Shown here: piece after piece, positions 41,697-49,041 of the stretch | Layout: each line of letters starts with the position of its first letter | How positions within the stretch are numbered: position 1 is the stretch's first letter | Origin: Lichenicola sp050954785 | GTDB lineage: Bacteria; Pseudomonadota; Alphaproteobacteria; Acetobacterales; Acetobacteraceae | Assembly (NCBI GenBank): GCA_050954785.1 | Contig: JBPBQO010000171.1 | Coordinates: forward strand, 1-64,000 | Length of the DNA: 64,000 bases | Direction of reading: 5' to 3' | Notes under the pieces: generated by a model | Seen by the model: the letters and a program-made list of their open reading frames with translations, nothing else | Databases searched by the model: none | Told to the model about the DNA's origin: nothing | Program-made: the position numbers and the translations under genes

Positions 41697-43271
41697 ATGC
41701 CTGCCTCGCCGGTGCCACGGACGGCCGGCCTGACGTTCGGGACGACAAAATCCGTGCACCTGCCTTTGCTGACCATCCTCACCTTCCTCCCCCTCATTGG
41801 CGCGCTCGCCATGCTGGCGATTCGCGGCAATGCCGCCTTCGTCGAGCGAACGAGTCGCTGGGTAGCGTTCGGCACCTCGCTGCTGGTGCTGGTGCTCTCG
41901 GCGATCCTCTGGATACGCTTCGTCCCCAGGCAGCCGGGCTTCCAGTTCGAGGACCATGCCGACTGGGTGCCGGGCTTCGGCATTTCCTATCATCTGGGCC
42001 TGGACGGCATCAGCCTGCTCTTCGTGGTGCTGACGGCGGCGATCACCCCGGTTTCGATATTGGCGAGCTGGAACGTCGGCCTCAGCCGGATCCGCGATTA
42101 CCTGATCGCGCTGCTGCTGCTCGAAACGACGCTGATCGGCCTGTTCTCGTCGCTCGATTTCGTCCTGTTCTATGTCTTTTATGAAGCGACGCTGATCCCC
42201 GGCTCGCTGCTGATCGGCATCTGGGGCGGACCGAAGCGGGTCTATGCCTCGATCAAGTTCTTCCTGTTCACCTTTGGCGGCTCGTTGTTCATGCTGCTGG
42301 CGCTGCTGGCGATGTGGCACATTACCGGCACCACCGACATTCCGGTGCTGCTGCACACGCACTTCGCACCCGCCGTGCAGGGCTGGATGTTCCTGGGCCT
42401 GGTGCTGGCGTTCGGCGTGAAGCTGCCGCTGTTTCCGCTGCATGGCTGGCTGCCCGACGCCTATACCGAGGCGCCGTCCGCCGCGACCGCAATGCTGTCC
42501 GGCGTGCTCGCCAAGGCCGGCGCCTATGGTTTCCTGCGCTTCGTGATCTCGATGCTGCCCGATGCCTCGCACCGCTATGCGCCGCTGATGATCGCGCTCG
42601 GCATCATCGCGGTGATCTATGCCGCGATGGTGGCGCTCGCCCAGACCGACATGAAGCGGATGATCGCCTACTCCTCGTTCTCGCACATGGGGCTGGTGCT
42701 GGTCGGGCTGTTCACCCTGAATGCCACCGGCATCGACGGCGCGGTGTTCGTCATGCTGTCGCACGGTATCATTATCGCCGCCCTGTTCTTCGTCGTGGCA
42801 ATTCTGTCCGGCCGGACCGGCACCCATGTGGTGAACGGCTTCGGCGGCATCGCCGGCCGGATGCCGGTGCTGGCGGCGCTGGCGATGCTGTTCGCCATGG
42901 CCAATATCGGCCTGCCCGGCACAGGAAGCTTTGTCGGCGAGCTGTTGGTGATGATCGGCGCGATCCATGTCGGCTTTTGGGTAGCACTGCTGTCCGGGTT
43001 GGCGATGATCCTGGGCGCCGTCTACATGCTGGTGCTGTATCGACGGGTGATGTTCGACGGTGCCCGTGGCGTCACCAGCGACTTCGCCGGCGTGCTGCGC
43101 GACCTGACTCCGCGCGAAGTCGCCATGCTGGTCCCGCTGGCAGCGATCACCCTGTGGATGGGCATCTATCCCTCATCCTTTACCCGCGTATTCGACCCGG
43201 CGGTGACCGCCATCGCCGCCGCAAGCGTCCAGGTACCGGTAGTTCCGGGCGCCAACCCCGATCACGGTTAG
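41697..43271 (+). CDS. nuoM: NADH-quinone oxidoreductase subunit M, isolated gene
   Basis: The 524-residue protein has about 14 membrane helices. Typical NuoM blocks are LGLDGISLLFVVLTAAITPV, FYVFYEATLIPGSLLIGIWG with the essential glutamate, LHGWLPDAYTEAPSAATAML, and MKRMIAYSSFSHMGLVLVGL. It forms one proton channel of complex I. No other nuo gene is adjacent: vapBC precedes it and a P450 follows. The first ATG gives a 19-residue hydrophilic N-terminus; a GTG at 41754 (VHLPLLTILTFLP) would give the usual start. It may be an extra NuoM copy or serve an antiporter-like complex. Confidence 0.9.
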   Translation: MPASPVPRTAGLTFGTTKSVHLPLLTILTFLPLIGALAMLAIRGNAAFVERTSRWVAFGTSLLVLVLSAILWIRFVPRQPGFQFEDHADWVPGFGISYHLGLDGISLLFVVLTAAITPVSILASWNVGLSRIRDYLIALLLLETTLIGLFSSLDFVLFYVFYEATLIPGSLLIGIWGGPKRVYASIKFFLFTFGGSLFMLLALLAMWHITGTTDIPVLLHTHFAPAVQGWMFLGLVLAFGVKLPLFPLHGWLPDAYTEAPSAATAMLSGVLAKAGAYGFLRFVISMLPDASHRYAPLMIALGIIAVIYAAMVALAQTDMKRMIAYSSFSHMGLVLVGLFTLNATGIDGAVFVMLSHGIIIAALFFVVAILSGRTGTHVVNGFGGIAGRMPVLAALAMLFAMANIGLPGTGSFVGELLVMIGAIHVGFWVALLSGLAMILGAVYMLVLYRRVMFDGARGVTSDFAGVLRDLTPREVAMLVPLAAITLWMGIYPSSFTRVFDPAVTAIAAASVQVPVVPGANPDHG

Positions 43272-43326
43272 CCCGAACGCCGGGACGGCTCTTCCCGTGA
43301 GGTGTCCCGGCCTCCATCTGTGATGG

Positions 43327-44733
43327 ATGCAGGACACACTTCTCGCCCCCACGCGGTCCGCTTTCCCCCGGACCGGCGCTCATCTGCCGAAACCGCCCAT
43401 GCCGACGCGGGTCCGCAGCCAGCCGGAATCGTTCCTGGTACTGCGTCGCAATCCGCTCGAACTCTGGGGCGCACCCGCCTATCGCGAGCTGATCCTGCCG
43501 GGATCGTTCCTGGGTAGCAAACAGCTCCTGCTGAACGATCCGGCCGCTATCAGGCATGTCCTGCTGGGCAATCACGAGAATTATGTGCGTGGTGCACCGA
43601 CCCGCCGGGTGCTGCAACCGGTGCTCGGCGAAGGCCTGTTCCTGGCCGAGGGCGAAGCCTGGCGGCACCAGCGCCGGGTGATCGCGCCGGCGTTGGCGCC
43701 CCGTGTGCTGCCGATCCTGATCCGTCACATCGTCTCGGTAACACAATCGGCCGAGCAGGAACTCGCATCCCGCGGCCCGCGCTCGTTCGAGCTGATGCCG
43801 GTGCTGCAACGTCTCACGCTCGATATTGCCGGGCAGTCGATGTTCTCGCTGGAGATGGGCAGGTTCGGCGACGCGTTGCGCGGCCTGCTGGTCCGCTACG
43901 CGCGCGACTATGCCAAGGTCGGGCTGTTCGACATGCTGTTGCCGGATGGCTGGACCACGCCACTCGATCGGGGCCGTGCCAGCTTCCGGGCCGACTGGCT
44001 GGCGTTGATGGACCGGATCATCGCCGCCCGCACCGAGCAGGACGCCACCGTTCCCGACGATGCGCCGCGCGACCTGTTCGATCTGCTCAGGCAGGCCCGC
44101 GATCCCGAGACAGGCCAGGGCTTCAGCCACGAGTTGATGCGCGACGAGGTCTCGACGCTGATCCTGGCGGGCCATGAGACCACCGCCGTCAGCCTGTTCT
44201 GGGCCTGCTATGCCGCTGCCCGCCTGCCCGAATATCAGGATGCGATTGCCGCCGAGGCCGGCGCGCTCGACCTGTCACCGGATGCAGCCGCTTCGGCGCT
44301 TCCGAAACTCAAGCTGACCCGCGCTTTTCTCGACGAGGCGCTTCGCCTGTATCCGCCTGCCTACCTGATCGTGCGCCAGGCGAAGGAAGCGGATGTCATC
44401 GGCGGTCATCAGGTCGATCCCGGCACGGTCGTCACCATCTCGCCCTGGATATTGCACAGGCACGAACAGCACTGGCCCGACCCGGACCGGTTCGATCCGT
44501 CGCGGTTCCTGGCGGGTGCGCCGGTGCCGGACCGGATGATCTACATGCCGTTCGGCGCCGGCCCGCGCATCTGTGTCGGCGCGCAGTTCGCGCTGGCCGA
44601 AGGCACCCTGGTGCTGGCGCGGTTGCTGGCGCGGTTCCGGCTGAGCTTCGCTGGATCGTCGGCGGTGCTGCCACGCGGCTTGGTCACCACGCAGCCGGAC
44701 CGTGCCGTGCGGTTCCGGCTGACCGACCGCTAG
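43327..44733 (+). CDS. Cytochrome P450
   Basis: The 468-residue protein has the complete P450 signature: I-helix oxygen-binding AGHETTAVSLFWAC, K-helix EALRLYPPAYLIVRQ, PERF-like DRFDPSRFL, and heme loop FGAGPRICVGAQFAL with heme ligand C416. The N-terminus lacks a membrane anchor, so it is a soluble bacterial enzyme. It resembles the fatty-acid/alkane-hydroxylase side of the family more than the terpene hydroxylases, but the substrate is not predictable. No ferredoxin or reductase gene is adjacent; electrons must come from elsewhere. It is 55 bases downstream of nuoM, and a terminator hairpin lies after it. Confidence 0.95.
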   Translation: MQDTLLAPTRSAFPRTGAHLPKPPMPTRVRSQPESFLVLRRNPLELWGAPAYRELILPGSFLGSKQLLLNDPAAIRHVLLGNHENYVRGAPTRRVLQPVLGEGLFLAEGEAWRHQRRVIAPALAPRVLPILIRHIVSVTQSAEQELASRGPRSFELMPVLQRLTLDIAGQSMFSLEMGRFGDALRGLLVRYARDYAKVGLFDMLLPDGWTTPLDRGRASFRADWLALMDRIIAARTEQDATVPDDAPRDLFDLLRQARDPETGQGFSHELMRDEVSTLILAGHETTAVSLFWACYAAARLPEYQDAIAAEAGALDLSPDAAASALPKLKLTRAFLDEALRLYPPAYLIVRQAKEADVIGGHQVDPGTVVTISPWILHRHEQHWPDPDRFDPSRFLAGAPVPDRMIYMPFGAGPRICVGAQFALAEGTLVLARLLARFRLSFAGSSAVLPRGLVTTQPDRAVRFRLTDR

Positions 44734-44752
44734 TCTGGAGCTACAAAATGAA

Positions 44753-44781
44753 AAGGCTCCGGGGATTGCCCCCGGAGCCTT
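44753..44781 (-). terminator. Strong intrinsic terminator after the 24-codon gene
   Basis: AAGGCTCCGGGG at 44753-44764 pairs perfectly with CCCCGGAGCCTT at 44770-44781, a 12-bp stem with a five-base loop. Read on the minus strand it is followed by TTTTCATTTTG, a proper T-rich tail, so it ends the minus-strand transcript that carries the 24-codon gene. It may also stop P450 transcription from the other side. Confidence 0.85.
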
Positions 44782-44815
44782 CGCATTGTCTGCGGCTCGT
44801 GGCTGCAGAGGTCGG

Positions 44816-44890
44816 TCAGACCGCCTTTTCGATGGAGAAGGGGGTCATCCGGGTCGCTCCGCGTGGAGCCTTTGTCAGGCAATGAGACAC
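44816..44890 (-). CDS. 24-codon gene with near-perfect Shine-Dalgarno, possible leader peptide
   Basis: A GTG at 44890 opens 24 codons ending at TGA (44816-44818). The peptide begins MSHCLTKAPRGATRM and ends FSIEKAV. Seven bases before the GTG is AGGAGG, and the complementarity to the 16S 3' end extends over AGGAGGTGATCC at 44892-44903, twelve bases, far more than any other gene here. A strong terminator with a T-tract follows 35 bases after the stop, and the lipoprotein gene upstream has its own terminator, so this is a separate short transcription unit. Translation looks highly likely. Function is unknown: a leader/attenuator peptide, a small protein, or a ribosome-sequestering RNA are all possible. 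Confidence 0.6.
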   Translation of the reverse strand: MSHCLTKAPRGATRMTPFSIEKAV

Positions 44891-44891
44891 T

Positions 44892-44903
44892 GGATCACCT
44901 CCT
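44892..44903 (-). promoter_or_regulatory. Twelve-base Shine-Dalgarno of the 24-codon gene
   Basis: AGGAGGTGATCC on the minus strand is the exact complement of the end of 16S rRNA (GGATCACCTCCT). The AGGAGG core is seven bases from the GTG, which is ideal spacing. Confidence 0.8.
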
Positions 44904-44969
44904 CTCAGTTAAATTCGACAAAGCCAGCCTACAATCGTCCCGTCGCGATGCGCAAGCGATAGAAACGTA

Positions 44970-44988
44970 ATTTCGGGCAAGCCGAAAT
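44970..44988 (-). terminator. Terminator hairpin at the end of the lipoprotein gene
   Basis: ATTTCGG at 44970-44976 pairs with CCGAAAT at 44982-44988, loop GCAAG. On the minus strand it starts within the stop region of the 198-residue lipoprotein gene and is followed by a moderately T-rich stretch (TACGTTTCTATC). It separates that gene from the 24-codon gene. Confidence 0.55.
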
Positions 44989-45584
44989 CACGAACCCGGC
45001 GGGTCGCAACGGCTATCGACCGGGTCGTTTTCGGGCAGGGCCATCCGGTAGGTGGCGGCGAGCGCGTCGGTGCCGCTGCAGTAGCGGCCACGCGTCGTCT
45101 CGGTGCCGATCGACTCGAAATGCGCCGAGGTTTCGTCCGTCCGCAGCCGCAATGTCCGGATCAGCATGCGATGAGGACTGCCCGGAGACACCGTGTCGGC
45201 GGTATCGGCGGAGGCCACGAACAGCAATGTCGCCGGAATCCCAGATACCTTGGCCCGGGCGAACACCACCGACCGGCCACGATTGTCGATCGTCGGCATC
45301 CGCGAGCCATCGGCCGCGTCCATCCCGACCACATCCCAGCCACGCACGCCCTCGGCACGCGGCAGCATGGTCATGATCAGGCGGGTGCGGCCGATATCCG
45401 GCTCGCGTGCCTCCACCACCAGCCCCTGCCGTCCATCCGGCGCCAGATGCGGCACCAGGTTGGCGCCTTCCTGCAGCGGCACCGGGATGACATTGGTAAT
45501 CCGGCCGGTGCCACGGGCAACACAACCGGTCAGGGGAACCGCGACGGACGCGGCAAGAACGAAGGCAAGGGTGCGACGGATCAT
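44988..45584 (-). CDS. Lipoprotein of unknown function
   Basis: The 198-residue product has a signal peptide and lipobox (ASVAVPLTGCVARG). The mature part reads like a short beta-propeller-type repeat: HLAPDGRQGLVVEAREPDIG, MPTIDNRGRSVVFARAKVSG and PATLLFVASADTADTVSPGS resemble WD40-like/TolB beta-strand segments. That likeness is weak. Among several ATGs, 45584 is chosen because AGGA lies nine bases before it. Two cysteines near the end (RGRYCSGTD and DSRCDPPGS) may form a disulfide. No operon partner is visible. Confidence 0.7.
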   Translation of the reverse strand: MIRRTLAFVLAASVAVPLTGCVARGTGRITNVIPVPLQEGANLVPHLAPDGRQGLVVEAREPDIGRTRLIMTMLPRAEGVRGWDVVGMDAADGSRMPTIDNRGRSVVFARAKVSGIPATLLFVASADTADTVSPGSPHRMLIRTLRLRTDETSAHFESIGTETTRGRYCSGTDALAATYRMALPENDPVDSRCDPPGS

Positions 45585-45656
45585 CCGGCTCATCCTAGAA
45601 CATGCCTGCGCCACCTTACAAAGCTGGTTGGAGCATGACGTGCCCAGATCGAGCGC

Positions 45657-45899
45657 CTGACGATCAGCTTACCTGCGGAGATGGCCGCGATGGTGCGCGG
45701 TGCCGTCGACGACGGCGACTATGCCTCGAGCAGCGAGGTGATCCGTGATGCCCTGCGTGACTGGAAACTAAAACAGTCCATCAATACCCAGGACCTCGGC
45801 GCATATTTATTGCTGCGCATCAATCGCGGCGAGGATGCCCACCGGGTTTGTAAGACGCGCCACGAGCAACTCGATGAAAAGCCTAACTTTCGGCGATAG
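45657..45899 (+). pseudogene. Remnant ParD-type antitoxin lacking a normal start and its toxin
   Basis: The frame reads LTISLPAEMAAMVRGAVDDG then DYASSSEVIRDALRDWKLKQ, the ribbon-helix-helix ParD pattern. The homology begins before any ATG: the codon at the expected start is CTG at 45657, and the first ATG (45681) lies inside the DNA-binding strand. After about residue 45 the sequence leaves the family and ends at 45899 inside the 3' end of the convergent lysR gene. No ParE toxin gene follows. It looks like the edge of an insertion that removed the toxin. Residual expression from CTG cannot be excluded. Confidence 0.65.
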
Positions 45900-46754
45900 A
45901 TGGCGTCGGCTTGGGTATAAGACGGAGATCGGGATCTCGGGCGTCGCATAGGCAGGCAGCAGGAGTTCCAGTGCGCCATTCTCGACGTCCCGATCAATCA
46001 GGAAGCGTGGCAGACAGGCTACGCCCAATCCCGCAAGCGCCGCGTCCCGGAGCGCGCCGGCATTATCCGAAAGTAGCACAGGCCGAGCCGCGATATAGAT
46101 AACCGGTTCGGATCCGGTCTGGAGAACCCAGGCGCGTGGATTTTCCCTCGTGCCGGACAAGAGTTGCCGGTGACCAGCGAGGTCCTCGATCACAGTGCAC
46201 TTGTGATGACGCGCAAGATAGCTGGGCGATGCGCAGAGCTGCCCGAACGAGCGGGCGATGACACGCGCAATAAGTTCGGAGGATACCGACGCCACCCCGA
46301 AGCGGATGGCAATGTCGAACCCGTCTTCGACGACGTCGACGACGCGGTCGGTGAAGCTCGCTTCGGCCGAAAGCTCCGGCCATTGCTCAAGATAGTCGCC
46401 GAGGATTGGCAGGATGATCTGCCTCCCGAACGCCTCGGTCGCTGTCACGCGCAGCACGCCGCGCGGGCATGCTGCGCCGCGCTGAACGCTGTTTTGCGCA
46501 TCTTCGAGATCAACGAGGATCTGCAGGGCCTTTTCGTAAAAGTTCTGCCCGTCCGCGGTCAGCCCGACGCGGCGCGTGGTTCGGTGCAGCAGGCGTGCGC
46601 CGAGTATTTCCTCGAGCCGCGCGATCGACTTGCCGGCAGCTGAACGGGTCAGGCCAATACGTCTCGCACCTTCGTGGAACGACGCCGTGTCAGCGACGGC
46701 GACGAACGCCCGCAAGGCTCCGATGTCGGCCAATTCCGTCAAAACGCCCTCCAT
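45807..46754 (-). CDS. LysR-family transcriptional regulator
   Basis: The 315-residue protein from MEGVLTELADIGALRAFVAV has a winged-helix domain with TASFHEGARRIGLTRSAAGK and LHRTTRRVGLTADGQNFYEK. A LysR substrate domain of the small CrgA/PecT-like group follows (GVLRVTATEAFGRQIILPIL, PELSAEASFTDRVVDVVEDG, GLGVACLPRFLIDRDVENGA). It is divergent from an alpha/beta-hydrolase gene, the classical arrangement in which the regulator controls its neighbour. The last 20 residues extend beyond the usual family end into sequence shared with the parD remnant, suggesting an insertion junction near 45850. Confidence 0.92.
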   Translation of the reverse strand: MEGVLTELADIGALRAFVAVADTASFHEGARRIGLTRSAAGKSIARLEEILGARLLHRTTRRVGLTADGQNFYEKALQILVDLEDAQNSVQRGAACPRGVLRVTATEAFGRQIILPILGDYLEQWPELSAEASFTDRVVDVVEDGFDIAIRFGVASVSSELIARVIARSFGQLCASPSYLARHHKCTVIEDLAGHRQLLSGTRENPRAWVLQTGSEPVIYIAARPVLLSDNAGALRDAALAGLGVACLPRFLIDRDVENGALELLLPAYATPEIPISVLYPSRRHLSPKVRLFIELLVARLTNPVGILAAIDAQQ

Positions 46755-46790
46755 CGGTTCCACGTCAGCGCCGGTTACGGGAAGCACATT

Positions 46791-46811
46791 CGCTAATAGC
46801 GCAGCTATATT
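46791..46811. promoter_or_regulatory. Palindrome and -10-like box between lysR and the hydrolase gene
   Basis: CGCTAATAGCG at 46791-46801 is a perfect 11-base palindrome (five-base arms around a central A). TATATT at 46806-46811 could be the -10 of the hydrolase promoter. Both lie in the 90-base gap between the divergent genes, where a LysR regulator is expected to bind. Confidence 0.4.
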
Positions 46812-46844
46812 AAGGAGTGTCGAAACGAAAGCCCGGAGTTTGCA

Positions 46845-47792
46845 ATGCCTCTATCGTCTAACGCCCTTACCCTTCTTGCATCGTGGCAGGATGCCGCAAC
46901 CGGCGTTGTCCAAGCGGTGCAAGGCGAAGGCACGCTCAGTTTGCAGGAAGCTCGTGACCGCTATTTTGACGGGTTGGAGGCGCTTCTTCCCGCGCCTGCC
47001 GGAGTGCGCTTCGAGACGGTAGAGATGGACGGCGTCCCGGCAATGCTCGTAACGCCCGACGTGATCGAGGACGGACGCGTGCTCTTTTACATGCATGGTG
47101 GGGGTTATGTGCATGGCGCTCCCCGGGCCTATCGGGGCCTGGCCGGTCACTATGCCAAGAAACTGCGCGCACAGGTCTATGTGCCCGACTACCGGCAGGC
47201 ACCTGAGTTTCCCTTCCCGACGCCTATCGACGATACGTTTCGCGCCTATCGCGCGCTTTTCGAGATGGGACATGACTCCTCGCAGATCGCACTGTCCGGC
47301 GATTCGGCGGGCGGGGCGCTGGTCGTAACGATCATGCGCAAGGCTCGTGATGCGGGTGTGCCGATGCCAGTTGCAGGCGTCGCGATCTCGCCTTGGGCGG
47401 ATTTGGCGCATGCTGGTCCATCTGCGCGTAGCCGCGATGGCCTAGATCCGTTGTGCAGCGTCGAGTTCCTTGATCGGCTCGCGCGCATTTTTCTCGCCGG
47501 TGAGTTGGTAACCCACCCGGATGCCTCCCCTGTATATGCTGACGTCCGCGGACTTTCACCGATCCTCATCCAGATGGGCGAGAACGAGGTCATGTTGAGC
47601 GGCGGGATCGCGCTGGCTGAGCGCTTGGCCGAGCAGCGTGTGCGCACGACCCTGGAAGTCTGGCCTGGCATGTTCCACGTCTGGCACAGCTTTGCCGGGC
47701 ACATGGCCGAGGCAGACGAAGCGCTCGACAACGCCGTCTATTTTCTAAGCCGGGAATATGCGCGTGCAGATCAGCGGAGGCACACAGACTGA
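46845..47792 (+). CDS. Alpha/beta-hydrolase of the hormone-sensitive-lipase family (esterase)
   Basis: The 315-residue protein has the oxyanion-hole motif HGGG at residues 84-87 (LFYMHGGGYVHG) and the nucleophile elbow GDSAGG with S154. The C-terminal histidine region is WPGMFHVWHSFAGH. The catalytic acid should lie in QMGENEVMLSGG, where a glutamate stands in place of the usual aspartate. These family-IV esterases act on short acyl esters. It is preceded by GGAG about ten bases before the ATG and is divergent from the LysR gene, which probably controls it. The pair looks like cargo beside the Tn3 remnant. Confidence 0.92.
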   Translation: MPLSSNALTLLASWQDAATGVVQAVQGEGTLSLQEARDRYFDGLEALLPAPAGVRFETVEMDGVPAMLVTPDVIEDGRVLFYMHGGGYVHGAPRAYRGLAGHYAKKLRAQVYVPDYRQAPEFPFPTPIDDTFRAYRALFEMGHDSSQIALSGDSAGGALVVTIMRKARDAGVPMPVAGVAISPWADLAHAGPSARSRDGLDPLCSVEFLDRLARIFLAGELVTHPDASPVYADVRGLSPILIQMGENEVMLSGGIALAERLAEQRVRTTLEVWPGMFHVWHSFAGHMAEADEALDNAVYFLSREYARADQRRHTD

Positions 47793-47830
47793 TCTGACGT
47801 GAGGCCGCGCCTTTCTCACCTCGCAAGCAG

Positions 47831-48115
47831 CTATGATGATGCGGTCTCCGGGCTCTGCCGGTACGCGGCGACAATCCGTGAGACGGTGGGCTCGCTGACC
47901 GCATAGAGCCTGGCCATCTCCGCACCTGACTTGCGACCTGAGACGACGGATTCCGCAACTTCGCGGCGCTGCTTTTCGGCGAGCTTGCGACGGCGCCCGC
48001 CGATCCGCCCCTCGGCACGCGCTTGAGCGAGACCGACGCTGGTGTGTTCGCGGATCATCGCACGTTCGAACTCAGCGAAGCTGCCGACCATCTGCATCAT
48101 CATGCGTCCCGCGGC
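47831..48115 (-). pseudogene. C-terminal fragment of a Tn3-type serine resolvase
   Basis: What remains is GRMMMQMVGSFAEFERAMIR, the long E helix, then TSVGLAQARAEGRIGGRRRK and the helix-turn-helix VVSGRKSGAEMARLYAVSEP with TVSRIVAAYRQ. The catalytic N-terminal domain with the active serine is absent. The frame has a stop just upstream, where the sequence switches to transposase. The piece cannot catalyse recombination but could still bind DNA. It represents tnpR of the transposon remnant. Confidence 0.85.
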
Positions 48116-48117
48116 CG

Positions 48118-49035
48118 CACCTTACAGGGATGATGTGCTGAGTGAGATTGCAGCCGAGTACCGAACCTTCAAGCGGACAGGGCCTCAATTCCTGCAAGCG
48201 CTCGATTCCACGGCCGGGCCGGCACCGCGGCATTGCGCAACGCGATGGCGGTCCTGTCCGCTCTTTATGGCGACTGGCGCAAACCCCTTCCTGCCGACGT
48301 TCCGCTCGGTCATGTCGAACGGCGCTGGCATCGGGTGATATCTGGGTGCCGACGTCACGGACGCACCGGTCGCTGGACGTGCTGCTGGCGCCATGGTCCG
48401 GCGCCGCACTGCAACCAGCGTTTTCGCTCGGCGATCCACACGCATGTCTCGATCAGCGTGCTGCGCAACTCGACAATGCCTTGCGCGACGTCGCCCGCAA
48501 TCTGACGAGCGCGATGCCACTCTGTTCGCTGGGAAGAGATTGCGCGTCCCTAAAGAGCAGAAGGATGACGACGCCGGGCAGGATGAAGGGCGGTACCTGA
48601 CGCTCGCCTGCTACGGCATGCTGCCTGCCACGCGTGTCACCGGCGTGCTGTCGCAGGTCGAATGCTGGACCGGCTTCACCCGGCATTTCGGTCACGTTTC
48701 AACCGGGTTGCCGCCTGCCGACCAGCGCGCCTTCCTCGCCACCCTGATTGCCGAGGCGACCAATCTCGGGTTGCCGCGCATGGCCAAGATATGCGGGGCA
48801 GGGTTACGCCGCGCGCTGCTGCGCATGCAGACATGGCACATGCGCGAGGAAGCCTTTCGGACGGCACTCGCTTGTCTGACCGACGCCATCCACGCCGAGC
48901 CGATCGCCGCGTGGTTCGGGCAGGGGCACCGGGCGTCGGCAGATGGTCAGGCCTTTTACCTAGGCGGACCGGGCGAAGTCGGCGGAACAATCAATGCGCT
49001 CGACGGCATCCTTGGCCACGATAGCAACGCCGACC
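48118..49035 (+). pseudogene. Frameshifted internal fragment of a Tn3-family transposase (tnpA)
   Basis: Homology to Tn3 TnpA passes through several frames: RDDVLSEIAAEYRTFKRTGP, then ALYGDWRKPLPADVPLGHVE, then SGDIWVPTSRTHRSLDVLL, and from about 48600 one long frame (VECWTGFTRHFGHVSTGLPP, AEATNLGLPRMAKICGAGLR, MQTWHMREEAFRTALACLTD, RASADGQAFYLGGPGEVGGT). The first half and the catalytic C-terminus are missing. The start abuts the resolvase fragment at 48115-48118, and the end is within a few bases of the parE stop. No terminal inverted repeats were recognised. The element is dead and must be old. Confidence 0.85.
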
Positions 49036-49041
49036 TGTCGA

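Noticed and set aside
44884..44910. Possible fragment of the 3' end of a 16S rRNA gene (plus strand reads CTGGATCACCTCCT)
   Set aside because: None of the preceding 16S helix-45 sequence is present; the match is confined to the anti-Shine-Dalgarno stretch and is better explained as the ribosome site of the minus-strand micro-gene.
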